NCBI GenBank assembly: GCA_963766995.1 | Contig: CAVYCE010000001.1 | Coordinates: 62,001 to 126,000, forward strand | Source of the DNA: Bog-473 sp963766995 | Lineage (GTDB): Bacteria; Actinomycetota; Acidimicrobiia; Acidimicrobiales; RAAP-2 | Direction: 5' to 3' | DNA: 64,000 nt | Part shown: in pieces, positions 51,165 through 60,473 of the stretch | How the letters are laid out: each line of letters starts with the position of its first letter | Numbering within the stretch: position 1 is the stretch's first letter | Notes under the pieces: model-generated | Database searches by the model: none | Seen by the model: only the letters and a program-made list of their open reading frames with translations | Told to the model about the DNA's origin: nothing | Position numbers and translations under genes: made by a program

Positions 51165-51842
51165 GTGCGCAACTGGACATTAATATGTAATATTTCAGAT
51201 ATCAAACTGATTGCGGAAACCGTCAGGACCCAAGCGGCCAACGAATTGCGAGACCGGATCCTCACCGGGCGCCTGCGCCCCGGTGATCGGCTCGACCTGG
51301 GTGTCCTCAGTACCGAGTTCGGGACCAGCCGGACCCCGATCCGCGAAGCCCTGCTCGAACTTTCCTACGAAGGCCTGGTCGCCATCACGCCGCGCAGCGG
51401 AATCGCCGTCATTGGGATCACGCCACAAGATGCAGTGGACAACTTCGCTGTCCTGGCCACACTGGCGGGCAAGGCGGCCGAGATGGCGGCCGCTCGCATC
51501 ACTCCGGAGGAACTGAGCCAGCTGAAAGCGTTGGCCGACGACATTGACGGTGCCGATGACGTCGTGGTGGCCAACCGTCGATTCCACCGGGCCCTCAACC
51601 AGGCGTCACGATCACCTCGTCTGCTGACTTACCTTCGTCAAGCCGTGCGCGTCGTGCCCGGCAACTATTTCGACCTCTTCCCCGAGCAGGCCGGGCGGAG
51701 TCGACGTGAGCATGCGGAGCTACTCGATGCTCTCGCTCGTGGCGATGGATCGGCCGCCCGCATCATCGCGGAACAGCACGTGTTGACGGCTGGTGAAGCA
51801 CTGGGTGAATGGCTCACCGAACTCAACAGCAAAGTCGGCTGA
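51165..51842 (+). CDS. GntR-family regulator (FCD domain)
   Basis: A GntR regulator of about 210-225 residues: wHTH ILTGRLRPGDRLDLGVL and FGTSRTPIREALLELSYEGL near residues 35-70, followed by an FCD-type ligand domain (HRALNQASRS, REHAELLDALARGD). The 5' end is uncertain: GTG 51165 lies upstream of an AT-rich stretch with a palindrome, so the real start may be further in, e.g. CTG 51207. Likely regulates the divergent monooxygenase operon. Confidence 0.85.
   Translation: MRNWTLICNISDIKLIAETVRTQAANELRDRILTGRLRPGDRLDLGVLSTEFGTSRTPIREALLELSYEGLVAITPRSGIAVIGITPQDAVDNFAVLATLAGKAAEMAAARITPEELSQLKALADDIDGADDVVVANRRFHRALNQASRSPRLLTYLRQAVRVVPGNYFDLFPEQAGRSRREHAELLDALARGDGSAARIIAEQHVLTAGEALGEWLTELNSKVG
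51182..51194. promoter_or_regulatory. AT-rich palindrome AATAT-gta-ATATT
   Basis: A 5-bp perfect inverted repeat lies between the divergent monooxygenase (ATG 51147) and GntR genes. Its position suits a GntR operator, and it sits inside the longest possible GntR reading frame, which hints that translation starts after it. Confidence 0.35.
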
Positions 51843-51855
51843 TCAGTTTCCCCCC

Positions 51856-52641
51856 CTACTCAGTCGATGCCGGTTTGCGCATGCGATCGAGGTTGGCCCG
51901 GAGCTCGGGAGTCGTAAAGGACCGATTCTCGGCGCTCAGAGCAAAATCCAGTGCGGCCAAGACGCTCCGTTCCAGCTGAATGTTGATCACTCGCTTCGTA
52001 TCCTGCACGGCGCCCTTGGGCAGCCGGGCAATCTTCTTGGCACACGCCATGGCCTGATCGAACACCTCGTCGTCGGGGCAGACGTGGTTCACGAGTCCGA
52101 TATCGGCGGCCCGTTGGGCCGGGATGCGATCACCCGTCAACGCGTACTCCTTGGCTAACTGGAGGCTGGTCAGCAGTGGCCACACCACCGGTCCGCCGTC
52201 GGCGGCCACCAGACCCAAGACCACGTGCGGATCGGCCAGGTGGGCACTCTCGGCCATGTACACGATGTCGGAGAGGGCCACGAGGCTGCAGCCCAGCCCG
52301 ACCGCAGGACCATTGACGGCAGCCACGATGGGCAGCCGGCATCCCACCATGCCGGTGACGATCTGTCTCCCGTGGGCCATGGTGATTTCACGCAGGACGT
52401 CGTCACGGGTCAGCTGGTCTAGGTAGTCGAAGTCACCGCCAGCGGAGAAGGCGCGTCCGGCACCGGTCAGGACCACCACCCGCGCCTCAGGGTCGGCGTC
52501 GAGCTGCGGGAACAGGCCAGCCAGACCGGCGTGCAACGCATGATTGGTGGCATTGAGTTGGTCCGGCCGGTTCAAGGTGACGATCCGAATGTCCCCCTCT
52601 TCCATCACCGTGAGTTCGTCGGGCAGGTCGTAGCTGATCAT
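51856..52641 (-). CDS. Enoyl-CoA hydratase family protein
   Basis: A 261-residue crotonase-fold enzyme: LNRPDQLNATN near residue 23, oxyanion AFSAGGDF near 65 and VNGPAVGLGCSLVALSDI near 110. One of the usual two Glu appears missing. It overlaps the ACAD gene at 52638 by ATGA, so it belongs to the beta-oxidation operon 51856-56315. Converges with the GntR gene. Confidence 0.92.
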   Translation of the reverse strand: MISYDLPDELTVMEEGDIRIVTLNRPDQLNATNHALHAGLAGLFPQLDADPEARVVVLTGAGRAFSAGGDFDYLDQLTRDDVLREITMAHGRQIVTGMVGCRLPIVAAVNGPAVGLGCSLVALSDIVYMAESAHLADPHVVLGLVAADGGPVVWPLLTSLQLAKEYALTGDRIPAQRAADIGLVNHVCPDDEVFDQAMACAKKIARLPKGAVQDTKRVINIQLERSVLAALDFALSAENRSFTTPELRANLDRMRKPASTE

Positions 52642-53768
52642 GAGGTCGGTAACTCCAATATTCGACTGGCGATGAGGTTGCGCTGAATCTGCGATGTGCC
52701 GCCCATCACGCTCTGGGCCCGACTGTAGAGGTAGAGCTTGAGAGAGGTGTCGTCCTGGCCTGCGGGCGCCATGCCGTCCACGGCCAGCGCGGCGTGCCCG
52801 ACGGACTGTTCCACCCAGGTCATGAGGAGCTTGTCCACCGAACCCTCAGGGCCATGCGTGACCCCGTTGAGGCGATCGGACAGCCGACGGCTGACGTGAC
52901 AACGGAGCATCTCCACCTCGACCATGGCCCAGGCCAGGTCGCGAAGCTGTTCGGGTCCGAAGGCAGCCCGAAATGCCTGCACCCGATGGACCAACTCGTT
53001 GACCGACTTCCCATAACGGGCCACATAGCCCAGCTCGCCTGGTTCGCGTTCATGACTGACCACGGTCATGGCCAGGCGCCAACCGTCGCCGGGCTTCCCG
53101 ATCATGTTCGCCGCGTCCACCCGGGCACCATCGAAGATCACTTCGCCGAATTCGCGGGTGATGCCGTTGATCATGCGTAGCGGTCGCTGGGTGATGGTGG
53201 CCTGCCCCATCGGTACGGCAAAGGCTGAGATACCCCGATGCTTGGGCCCGTCCGGATCGGTGCGCGCCAGGACGAGACACCAGTCGGCCGCGTCGGAGTA
53301 ACTGGTCCACACCTTGTGGCCGGTGATGACGTACTGATCGCCGTCGAGTTCGGCTCGGGTGCGCAGTGACGCCAGATCAGACCCAGCCTCGGGCTCGCTG
53401 AAGCCCTGGCACCAGCGATCGTGTCCGTTGACCAGTCGGGGCAGAAACCGCTGCTGCACTTCGGGGCTGGCGTGCTCGAGCATGCCTTGGACCAGGTACC
53501 CGACACTTGGTCGCGGTGGAGCGGCGGCGGCGGTGAGTTCTTCGTCGAGAATGACCTCGTAGACACTGGGTAGCCCGTGCCCGCCAACCGCGATGGGCCA
53601 TGAGAGACCGAAGAAGCCAGCTTCGTAGAGCGCCTGGTGCCAAGCGGCCTGCCCATCCCAGTACGCATCATCGGTCGAGGAGGGCGGCAGCCCGGGGTTG
53701 TGCGCGGCCAGCCACTCCCGCAGTCGAAGGCGGAAGCTCGCTTCGTCGGGAGAATCAGCGAAGTCCAC
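52638..53768 (-). CDS. Acyl-CoA dehydrogenase, alpha-type subunit of second two-subunit enzyme
   Basis: A 376-residue ACAD with WCQGFSEPEAGSDLAS near 115, GHKVWTSYSDAADW, and C-terminal SVMGGTSQIQRNLIASRIL. As at 41169, the QxHGGxGxT motif is absent and is supplied by the neighbour at 53755. GTG 53768 overlaps that gene by 14 bp; the longer frame upstream is not ACAD-like. Second putative alpha2beta2 acyl-CoA dehydrogenase. Confidence 0.88.
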   Translation of the reverse strand: MDFADSPDEASFRLRLREWLAAHNPGLPPSSTDDAYWDGQAAWHQALYEAGFFGLSWPIAVGGHGLPSVYEVILDEELTAAAAPPRPSVGYLVQGMLEHASPEVQQRFLPRLVNGHDRWCQGFSEPEAGSDLASLRTRAELDGDQYVITGHKVWTSYSDAADWCLVLARTDPDGPKHRGISAFAVPMGQATITQRPLRMINGITREFGEVIFDGARVDAANMIGKPGDGWRLAMTVVSHEREPGELGYVARYGKSVNELVHRVQAFRAAFGPEQLRDLAWAMVEVEMLRCHVSRRLSDRLNGVTHGPEGSVDKLLMTWVEQSVGHAALAVDGMAPAGQDDTSLKLYLYSRAQSVMGGTSQIQRNLIASRILELPTS

Positions 53769-54792
53769 TAGGCCTTCCGATCTCGCTGGCCTGCAGGACC
53801 CGGTCCAAGCTGGCGCCGACGCCACCCAACACTTCGCCCGAGAGCAGTGCTCGGCGCAGGAAGATGTGGGCTAGGCACTCCCACGTGTTGCCGATGCCTC
53901 CGTGCACCTGAATCGCCGTCTCGCACACCGTCCGCGCGGATCGGGCGCAGTACGCCTTGGCCGCCGACGCGGCGACCAGTGATTCGTCGGGCTCCAGTGC
54001 ATCGACGGCCCAGGCTGCATGCAGGGCGATGCTGGCTGACCCTTCCATCAGCACGAAGGCGTCGGCTAAAAGATGCTGCACCGCTTGGAACGATCCGATT
54101 GGTGCGCCGTACTGGCAGCGGTCTTTGGCGTATTCGGTGGCCAGCACCACGGCGCCCCGCATCACTCCCACCAGATCGGCGCAGGCCAGCGCCAGTCCGA
54201 GTGCGTGCCAGCGCACAATGTCACTCTCCATGACGGCACCGTCGCCTGTCGTTGCGACAGTCGTACCGACTGGGAGATGGGCCGACGGTCGGGTCAGGTC
54301 CGCACCATCCAGTGGTGCACCCAATTCGACCGTCGCCAGTGACAGCCCAGTTGGGCTGTCGGCGAGGACAAGTGCCTGGACCGCCCCCTCGGCGTCAATG
54401 GCCACCGTGTCCGATGGCAGCACGCCGGTGTCCGCCTGGGCCAGGTCAGACAGATTCGCCGTGAGCACCACCGTCTCGGGCGCCGTCGCCGGCGGCGCTC
54501 CTACAAGTCGTCGAAATTCCGCGGCGAGCGTCGGTCCGATGAAGGGAGTGTCGGCCAGCCCCTGGGCTAACTCGGCGGCGACCAGTGCTGCTTCTACCGC
54601 TGAAGCCCACGGTCCGCCACTATCTGACTCCGTCCGGAGTTCCCGCCACCCCGCCGCAGACACGGCGGCGTCGAGCGCCCGGCGGCGCTCACTGTCACTG
54701 AGGGCAGCCACGGCATGAGGAGCCAGTCGACTCACTGCCTTGGCTACGGTGTCCCGAAGTTCCACCTGCTCAGGTGAGAGGCGAACGTCCAT
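53755..54792 (-). CDS. Acyl-CoA dehydrogenase, beta-type subunit
   Basis: A 345-residue ACAD-like protein with degenerate N-terminal part but intact RCQYGAPIGSFQAVQHLLAD near 240 and AIQVHGGIGNTWECLAHIFLRR near 300 (FAD-binding Arg and catalytic-region Gly motif). Complements the 52638 product. ATG 54792 overlaps the preceding ligase stop by 1 base (TGATG). Confidence 0.88.
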   Translation of the reverse strand: MDVRLSPEQVELRDTVAKAVSRLAPHAVAALSDSERRRALDAAVSAAGWRELRTESDSGGPWASAVEAALVAAELAQGLADTPFIGPTLAAEFRRLVGAPPATAPETVVLTANLSDLAQADTGVLPSDTVAIDAEGAVQALVLADSPTGLSLATVELGAPLDGADLTRPSAHLPVGTTVATTGDGAVMESDIVRWHALGLALACADLVGVMRGAVVLATEYAKDRCQYGAPIGSFQAVQHLLADAFVLMEGSASIALHAAWAVDALEPDESLVAASAAKAYCARSARTVCETAIQVHGGIGNTWECLAHIFLRRALLSGEVLGGVGASLDRVLQASEIGRPSGLR

Positions 54793-56315
54793 CAACGACT
54801 CATCATGGACGAGTCGGACAACGAGCCGGACAACCACTCTTGGTGCAAGGTGCGGCGAAGGACCTTCCCCGATGGGGTGCGCGGCACCGAGTCGACGAAG
54901 ACGATGGCGCGCAGCTGCTTGTAGGTGGCGAGTGCGTCGCTCACCAATCGCTCCAGTTCGGCCGCCTCCGTTGCCGCCCCTACTTCCAGCTGGACTGCGG
55001 CCACCGGCACCTCTCCCGCCCGCTCGTCCGGCACACCGAAGACGGCACAGTCGACAACGGAGGGATGACCGTGCAATACGGACTCGATCTCCGCCGGGGC
55101 CACCTGGAACCCGTTGACCTTGATCATCTCCTTGCAGCGATCGGTCAGGTGCACCCATCCATCAGCTTCAATCCAGCCCACGTCGCCGGTGCGGTACCAC
55201 CCGTCCACAAACGCAGAGGACGTGTCCGAGTCGGGTAGGTACCCTGCCATGGCCGACGCGCTTCGCACCTGGATCTCCCCGGAGGAGCCGGGCTGCAGCA
55301 CCACCCCGCTTTCGAGGTCGACTGTCCGCAGTTCCACATCGCCCACCGGACGCCCCGCCGAATCGAGGCGCCAGCCCGAGGGGTCATCCACGGGATTGGA
55401 GGTAATCACCGGTACTTCGCTGGTCCCGTAGGCGGGTAGCCAACGAACGCCCGTCCGGGCCGTGACCACCTCGGCCACCGATGCCGTCACCGGCGTGGCG
55501 CCCCACATGATGTAGCGCAACGAGGAGAGATCAAAGGATTCCAGATCGGGATGATTGGCCATGGCCAGTGCGATCGGCGCCACAGCCATCTCCAAGGTCA
55601 TCCGATCTGACTGAATGCAGCGCAATTCCTCATCGAGGTCGAATCGACGATGCAACCGGACCGTCGCTCCAGCCCATGCTGCGGCCAGCAGGTTGAGTAA
55701 GCCCAGGATGTGCGAGGGAGGCGTGGCCACCTGAAAGCGGTCGGTCGGCCCCAACCCGAGAGCCAGGCACCAGTGCTTCGTGGCCAGCGAAATGGATGCG
55801 TGAGTGTGGCGGACCGCCTTGGGCTTGTCAGTGGTTCCGGAGCTGAAGACCAGGACCGCATCGTCGCCCGGTGCCACCTGCACCCTTGGGGGCGATACAT
55901 CGCTGCTCCGGTCGAACACCGGCCCCGCCTCGTCATCCAGATTGAGCACCATCGCACCCAGATGCGACGACAGCAGTGCCGCTCCGTCGCCATCGGCGAC
56001 GGCGTACGTGGGGGACGTGAGTTCCAGCGCGTTCCTCACCTCAAGTGCCTTCCAGGCCGGATTGAGCAGGACGGAGGCGGCGCCCAGTTTGCTGACGGCA
56101 TTGACGGTGACCACGAACTCGGGCCGGTTCGAGGTCATGACGGCAACACGATGACCTGGCTCGACACCACACGAGGCGAGGTGGGCCGCGGCGGCGGCGC
56201 TGGCCCGGTGCAGATCAGCGAAGGTCCAGTGGTCGTCACCGGCCAGCACGGCGGACACATCCGGGTACCTCGAGGCGGCCTCATCGAGGCCATTGTGCAA
56301 GGCACCCGTGGTCAT
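54792..56315 (-). CDS. Acyl-CoA synthetase (AMP-dependent ligase)
   Basis: A 507-residue ANL-family ligase that activates an acid with ATP and CoA. Motifs are FSSGTTDKPKAVRHTH near residue 155 (P-loop), YGTSEVPV near 290, GWYRTGDVGWIEADGWVHLTDRCKEMIKVNG near 385 and the C-terminal Lys in RTPSGKVLRR near 488. Starts the beta-oxidation operon ligase - ACAD beta - ACAD alpha - enoyl-CoA hydratase. Divergent from the ACAD at 56401; the 85-bp gap contains CATTCTT/AAGAATG arms (56323-56362). Confidence 0.92.
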   Translation of the reverse strand: MTTGALHNGLDEAASRYPDVSAVLAGDDHWTFADLHRASAAAAAHLASCGVEPGHRVAVMTSNRPEFVVTVNAVSKLGAASVLLNPAWKALEVRNALELTSPTYAVADGDGAALLSSHLGAMVLNLDDEAGPVFDRSSDVSPPRVQVAPGDDAVLVFSSGTTDKPKAVRHTHASISLATKHWCLALGLGPTDRFQVATPPSHILGLLNLLAAAWAGATVRLHRRFDLDEELRCIQSDRMTLEMAVAPIALAMANHPDLESFDLSSLRYIMWGATPVTASVAEVVTARTGVRWLPAYGTSEVPVITSNPVDDPSGWRLDSAGRPVGDVELRTVDLESGVVLQPGSSGEIQVRSASAMAGYLPDSDTSSAFVDGWYRTGDVGWIEADGWVHLTDRCKEMIKVNGFQVAPAEIESVLHGHPSVVDCAVFGVPDERAGEVPVAAVQLEVGAATEAAELERLVSDALATYKQLRAIVFVDSVPRTPSGKVLRRTLHQEWLSGSLSDSSMMSR

Positions 56316-56400
56316 AGTGGAAACATTCTTCTCTTAATTGAGATCAAGGGTCAACAAGAATGATGTGTAGGGTTTTCACCGTGAGAAAGGCGCCGGCGTC

Positions 56401-57568
56401 ATGACGAGCGAGACTCCCAATTCGACCGACGAGGGAGTTCGATCCGAGATCATCGGCACCGTCCGGAAGTTCGTGCAGCGAGAGGTGATCCCGGTGGCCA
56501 GCGAGCTGGAACGGACCGACACATTTCCGGCCGACATCGTCGAGCACATGAAGGCGATGGGACTGTTCGGTGTCACCATCCCCGAGGCCTACGGTGGCCT
56601 TGGGCTGGACCTTCTCACCTACATCGGCATCATTGAGGAGCTGTCCTACGGCTGGATGAGCCTCACCGGCATCATCAACACCCACACCATGACCGCCACC
56701 CTGCTCATGGCCCACGGGAACGAGGAACAGAAGCAGCGACTGCTCCCCACCATGGCTACCGGCGAACGGCGTGGCGCACTCTCCCTCTCGGAACCCGACG
56801 CCGGCAGCGACACCCAGAACATGTCCTGTCGGGCCCGGCGCGACGGTGACGAGTACATCGTCAATGGGAGCAAGGCCTGGGTGACCAATGGCGAACGGGC
56901 GTCCGTCGTCGCCCTGGCGGCCCGCACCGACGAAGGCATCACGGCCTTCATCGTGGAAAAGGAGCCGGGCCCGAACTTTGAAGGCATCTCGGTCAGCAAA
57001 CACGTGAGCAAGCTGGGCTACCGCGGCGTGGAAACGGTGGAGATGTCGTACGTCGACCATCGCATCCCGGCCGCCAACCTGATCGGCGAGCCCGGCCGCG
57101 GCCTGCCCCAAATACTCGGTGTGCTCGAGGTGGGTCGGATCAACATCGCCGCCCGGGCCGTCGGTGTCGCACGAGCAGCCTTCGATGCGGCCATGGCCTA
57201 TGCCCAACAGCGCGAAACGTTCGGCAAGCCGATCGGCGAACACCAAGCCATCGCCCTGAAGTTGGCCGACATGGCCACGCGCCTCGAGGCGGCACGCTTG
57301 CTGACCCGAAATGCGGCGGAGCGCAAGGCCCAAGGCCTGCGCTGCGATGTGGAGGCCGGTATGGCCAAGCTCTTCGCCAGCGAAACGGCTCTTGAGCTCA
57401 GTATGGAAGCCATGCGCATCCACGGCGGTGTGGGATACACCACCGAGTTCCCGGTGGAGCGCTTCTATCGCGACGCGCCGTTGATGGTGATTGGCGAGGG
57501 CACCAACGAGATTCAGCGCATTGTGATCGCCGCGTGGCCTGTTGGCCCGGGCCCGAAATCAGGCCTGA
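56401..57568 (+). CDS. Acyl-CoA dehydrogenase, C-terminus frameshifted
   Basis: A standard ACAD: SLSEPDAGSDTQNM near residue 137, RETFGKPIGEHQAIALKLADM near 270, IHGGVGYTTEFPVERFYRDA near 340 and GTNEIQRIVIA near 370. The frame then runs on for 90 codons of nonsense, antisense to the next gene, to 57840. Removing one G near 57531 (GCC-GCG-TGG to GCC-CGT-GGC) gives RGLLARARNQA and a TGA at 57566, i.e. a normal 388-residue ACAD overlapping the convergent CoA-transferase stop by 10 bp. So the real end is 57568, or the tail is truly extended by a frameshift. Confidence 0.88.
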
Positions 57569-58770
57569 GCTTCCCGCTTCTTTCGCCGCGCTGCGACCTC
57601 GGCCAGCACGGCCTCCGTGTGCTCACCGAGCCTCGGCGCCGCCGCTGCCGCCTCAACTGGCACATCGGAGAAGCTGACGGGGCCGTTGACCGCCCGCATC
57701 GATGCTCCACCACCCTGGTCACGCACCTCGAGGAACCCGTCCGTGGCTGCCAGTTGCGGATCTTCCAGCACCTCGGCTGGACCCTGGGCCGGTGCCCACC
57801 AGACGCCCTCGCGCTCGAACCGATCGGCCCACACCTCTAGCGGTTGCTGCCCGATGATCTCATCCAACGTGGCAATCACCTCGGTGCGATGGCGGCGCAG
57901 GGCCGTGGCATTGGCGAACCTGGGATCGTCGAGGAGGTCTGCACGCCCGAGAGCGCGGCACACCGAACCGATGTGCCGGTCGGCTTCGAGACCGGTGAGG
58001 AAGAACCAGCGCCCGTCGCTGGCGCAGTACGAATTCATCAACGGGGCCTGGTTGGCGGAGCGGGACTCGGCCCGTGACACCTTGCCCAAGGTGGCTTGCA
58101 GGCTCATGTCCCAGCCGAGCACATAGGTTCCGGTCCGGATCAGTGACACCTCCACCACCTGACCACGACCGGTGTGACGCTGTTCGAGCACGGCAGCCAA
58201 GAGACCACTCAATGCGGCCAGGCCACAGATGTGATCGCCAATGCCCCCTCGGGCATTGAGCGGGACGCCTTCGCTATTGGCCAGCTGCATGGCCAGCCCT
58301 GACCTGCCCCAGAAGGCGCCGACGTCGTAGGCCGGTCGATCCCGATCGGGACCGCGTAGCCCGTAGCCACTCACGCTGCAGTACACGAGATGCGGGTGCC
58401 GCTCCACCGTGGCCGCCGGCTCCAGGTCGAACCCGTCGAGCACCGTCGGGCGAGCGTTGGTCAAGAAGACATCGGCGTCGGCCAGGAGATCCTCGAAGCG
58501 AGACCGGTCCCCTTCCTCCCGTAGGTCGAGGACGACGCTGCGTTTGCCCCGGTTATCGAGGGCGAAGGCCGGGTTCGGAAATTCGTCACCCATACCGAGG
58601 GACCCGAAGACCTGCCGCATGGGGTCACCGCCGGGTGACTCCACCTTGACCACGTCGGCACCCCAATCGGCCAGCAGCGCCCCCGCACTGGGTGCGGCCA
58701 CCCAGACACCCAGCTCCACTACGCGCAGTTCGGCCAGCGCCGACAGACCTGGTTTCGCTTCGGTGGTCAT
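57559..58770 (-). CDS. CoA-transferase family III (CaiB/BaiF)
   Basis: A 403-residue class III CoA-transferase: VVELGVWVAAPSAGALLADWGADVVKVE near 15, RPAYDVGAFWGRSGLAM near 150 and catalytic Asp in GIGDHICGLAALSG near 178. ATG 58770 overlaps the stop of the frameshifted ligase by ATGA; the frame upstream of it is non-coding. Works in the same operon as that ligase, offering two ways to make the CoA ester. Confidence 0.92.
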   Translation of the reverse strand: MTTEAKPGLSALAELRVVELGVWVAAPSAGALLADWGADVVKVESPGGDPMRQVFGSLGMGDEFPNPAFALDNRGKRSVVLDLREEGDRSRFEDLLADADVFLTNARPTVLDGFDLEPAATVERHPHLVYCSVSGYGLRGPDRDRPAYDVGAFWGRSGLAMQLANSEGVPLNARGGIGDHICGLAALSGLLAAVLEQRHTGRGQVVEVSLIRTGTYVLGWDMSLQATLGKVSRAESRSANQAPLMNSYCASDGRWFFLTGLEADRHIGSVCRALGRADLLDDPRFANATALRRHRTEVIATLDEIIGQQPLEVWADRFEREGVWWAPAQGPAEVLEDPQLAATDGFLEVRDQGGGASMRAVNGPVSFSDVPVEAAAAAPRLGEHTEAVLAEVAARRKKREAQA

Positions 58771-60342
58771 GACTGGGATGCCAGTTCGCGCAGGACGTCC
58801 TTCATGACCTTGCCCGTGGCGTTGAGCGGAAGCTGGTCGATGATCTCGACCACCCGAGGCACCTTGTAGTTCGCCATCTCGGCCCGACTCCATTCGATGA
58901 TGTCGTCCGTTCGGACGTCTTCGGTCACAACGACGAACGCCATGCCCACTTCACCGAACCGCTCATCCGGAATGCCGATGACGGCGGCCTGGCTGATGGC
59001 CGGGTGTCGCAGCAGGATGTTCTCGATTTCAGCCGGATACGCATTGAAGCCACCGACGATGAACATGTCCTTGACCCGGCCGACGATGTGCAATCGACCG
59101 CCCTCGTCCAGCAGGCCCAGGTCGCCGGTGGCCAGCCATCCATCGGATGACAGAGTCTTGGCCGTCTCGGTGGGATCGTCGAGATAGCCGGCCATGACGC
59201 TGAGGCCCCGCACGAGCACCTCTCCCGATGCGCCCAGTTCGACGTCGCGCCCACCCTCCCCCACAATCCGAATCTCGAATCCGGGGCGGGGACGGCCCAC
59301 CGAGGTGGCGATGGCCTCGGCGTCGTCGTCAGGTGACGACGAGCACGCAGTGCCGGCTTCGGTCAGCCCGTACCCGGTGACGATGAGGGAGAACGGCAGC
59401 TCGGTCTGCACCCGATGGATCAGGGCCACCGGGATGTCGGCCGCGCCGGTAACGGCCACCCGGAGACTGCTGAGGTCGTAGTCAGACGCGGTAATTATGG
59501 TCGAGGATCGACTGGTAGAGCGTGGGCGGACCCGGCAGCACCGTCACCTGCTCGGAGACCACACGGGCCAGCACCCGGTCCACATCGAAGACCGGCTCGG
59601 GAAGCATGGTGGCGCCGGCGGCGACACAGGCCAGGATGCCGGCCTTGAGCCCGAACATATGGAAGTACGGGTTCACCATCAGGTAGCGATCGCCGGCACT
59701 GAGTCCCGTCATGGCCACCCAGTCGGTGGCCACTCCCAAGGTGCGGCCATGGGTCATGAGGACACCCTTGGGGGCACCCGTCGTGCCCGACGTGAACAAG
59801 ATGTCGGAGATGTCCTCCGATGAAAGGTGCTGCCGACGCTTCTCCGCTTCGGCCGTTGACTCCGTCGTCGCCCGCGCCATGAATGCGTCCCACGCCATGA
59901 CATCGCCACTGACCGGCCCGTCAGCCACCACCACTGTCCCGAGTGCGGGCAGTTCGCTTCCGGTGGCCGCCAGCATGGCGACATAGTCGGTGCCCAGGAA
60001 ATCGGTCACAGTGACCAGGACGCGGGCCCCGCTGCGCGCCAGCAGGTCCACCGCTTCCGCACCCTTGAATCTGGTGTTGATCGGCACCAGCACAGCCCTG
60101 GCCGCAAAGATGCCAAGCGCCCCCACCACCCAGCGCGCACCGTTGGGACACCAGATGGCGACCCGATCTCCCGGTTCCACACCGGAGGCCACGAGCGCAG
60201 CGGCAAATTGATAGGCCGCCGCCTCGAGATGCATATAGGTGAGCTCCGTGGCACCATCGCGGATGGCCAGCACATCACCATGCATCTCGGCGGCGGAAGC
60301 CAGCATCGAGGGGATGGTGGGCCAGTGATCAGCTGTACTCAT
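58767..60342 (-). pseudogene. Acyl-CoA synthetase (FadD-type ligase), frameshifted
   Basis: Two adjacent frames together make one ligase. The first (from ATG 60342) has FTSGTTGAPKGVLMTHGRT (P-loop) and stops at TGA 59482 soon after SILDHNYR; the second continues in the +1 frame with SDYDLSSLRVAVTGAA, TGYGLTEAGTA, GWLATGDLGLLDEGG, FIVGGFNAYPAEIEN and NATGKVMKDVL to 58767. Removing one base near 59486 restores a 524-residue protein of normal length. The gene is inactive as written unless recoded; a sequencing error is equally possible. It heads the ligase/CoA-transferase operon. Confidence 0.82.
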
Positions 60343-60473
60343 AAGTGAACGTCCATGCGTTTGGATACGCGTGCTGGTTGGAATGAGAACACTGCTCTTG
60401 CCACAAGATAATGCTACTCTCACCCTTCGTTCCCACCCCGAACGGGAGCGACGAATGGCGCAAGCGAGGCGAC

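Noticed and set aside
56344..57423. 359-codon minus-strand frame antisense to the ACAD gene
   Set aside because: Antisense shadow of a GC-rich gene; no domain, and the plus strand shows all ACAD motifs.
58767..60342. Programmed +1 frameshift at GTC-TGA-C
   Set aside because: Context resembles recoding, but no upstream SD-like stimulator is clear, and three other genes show the same +1 change without a stop, so a shared technical cause is simpler.
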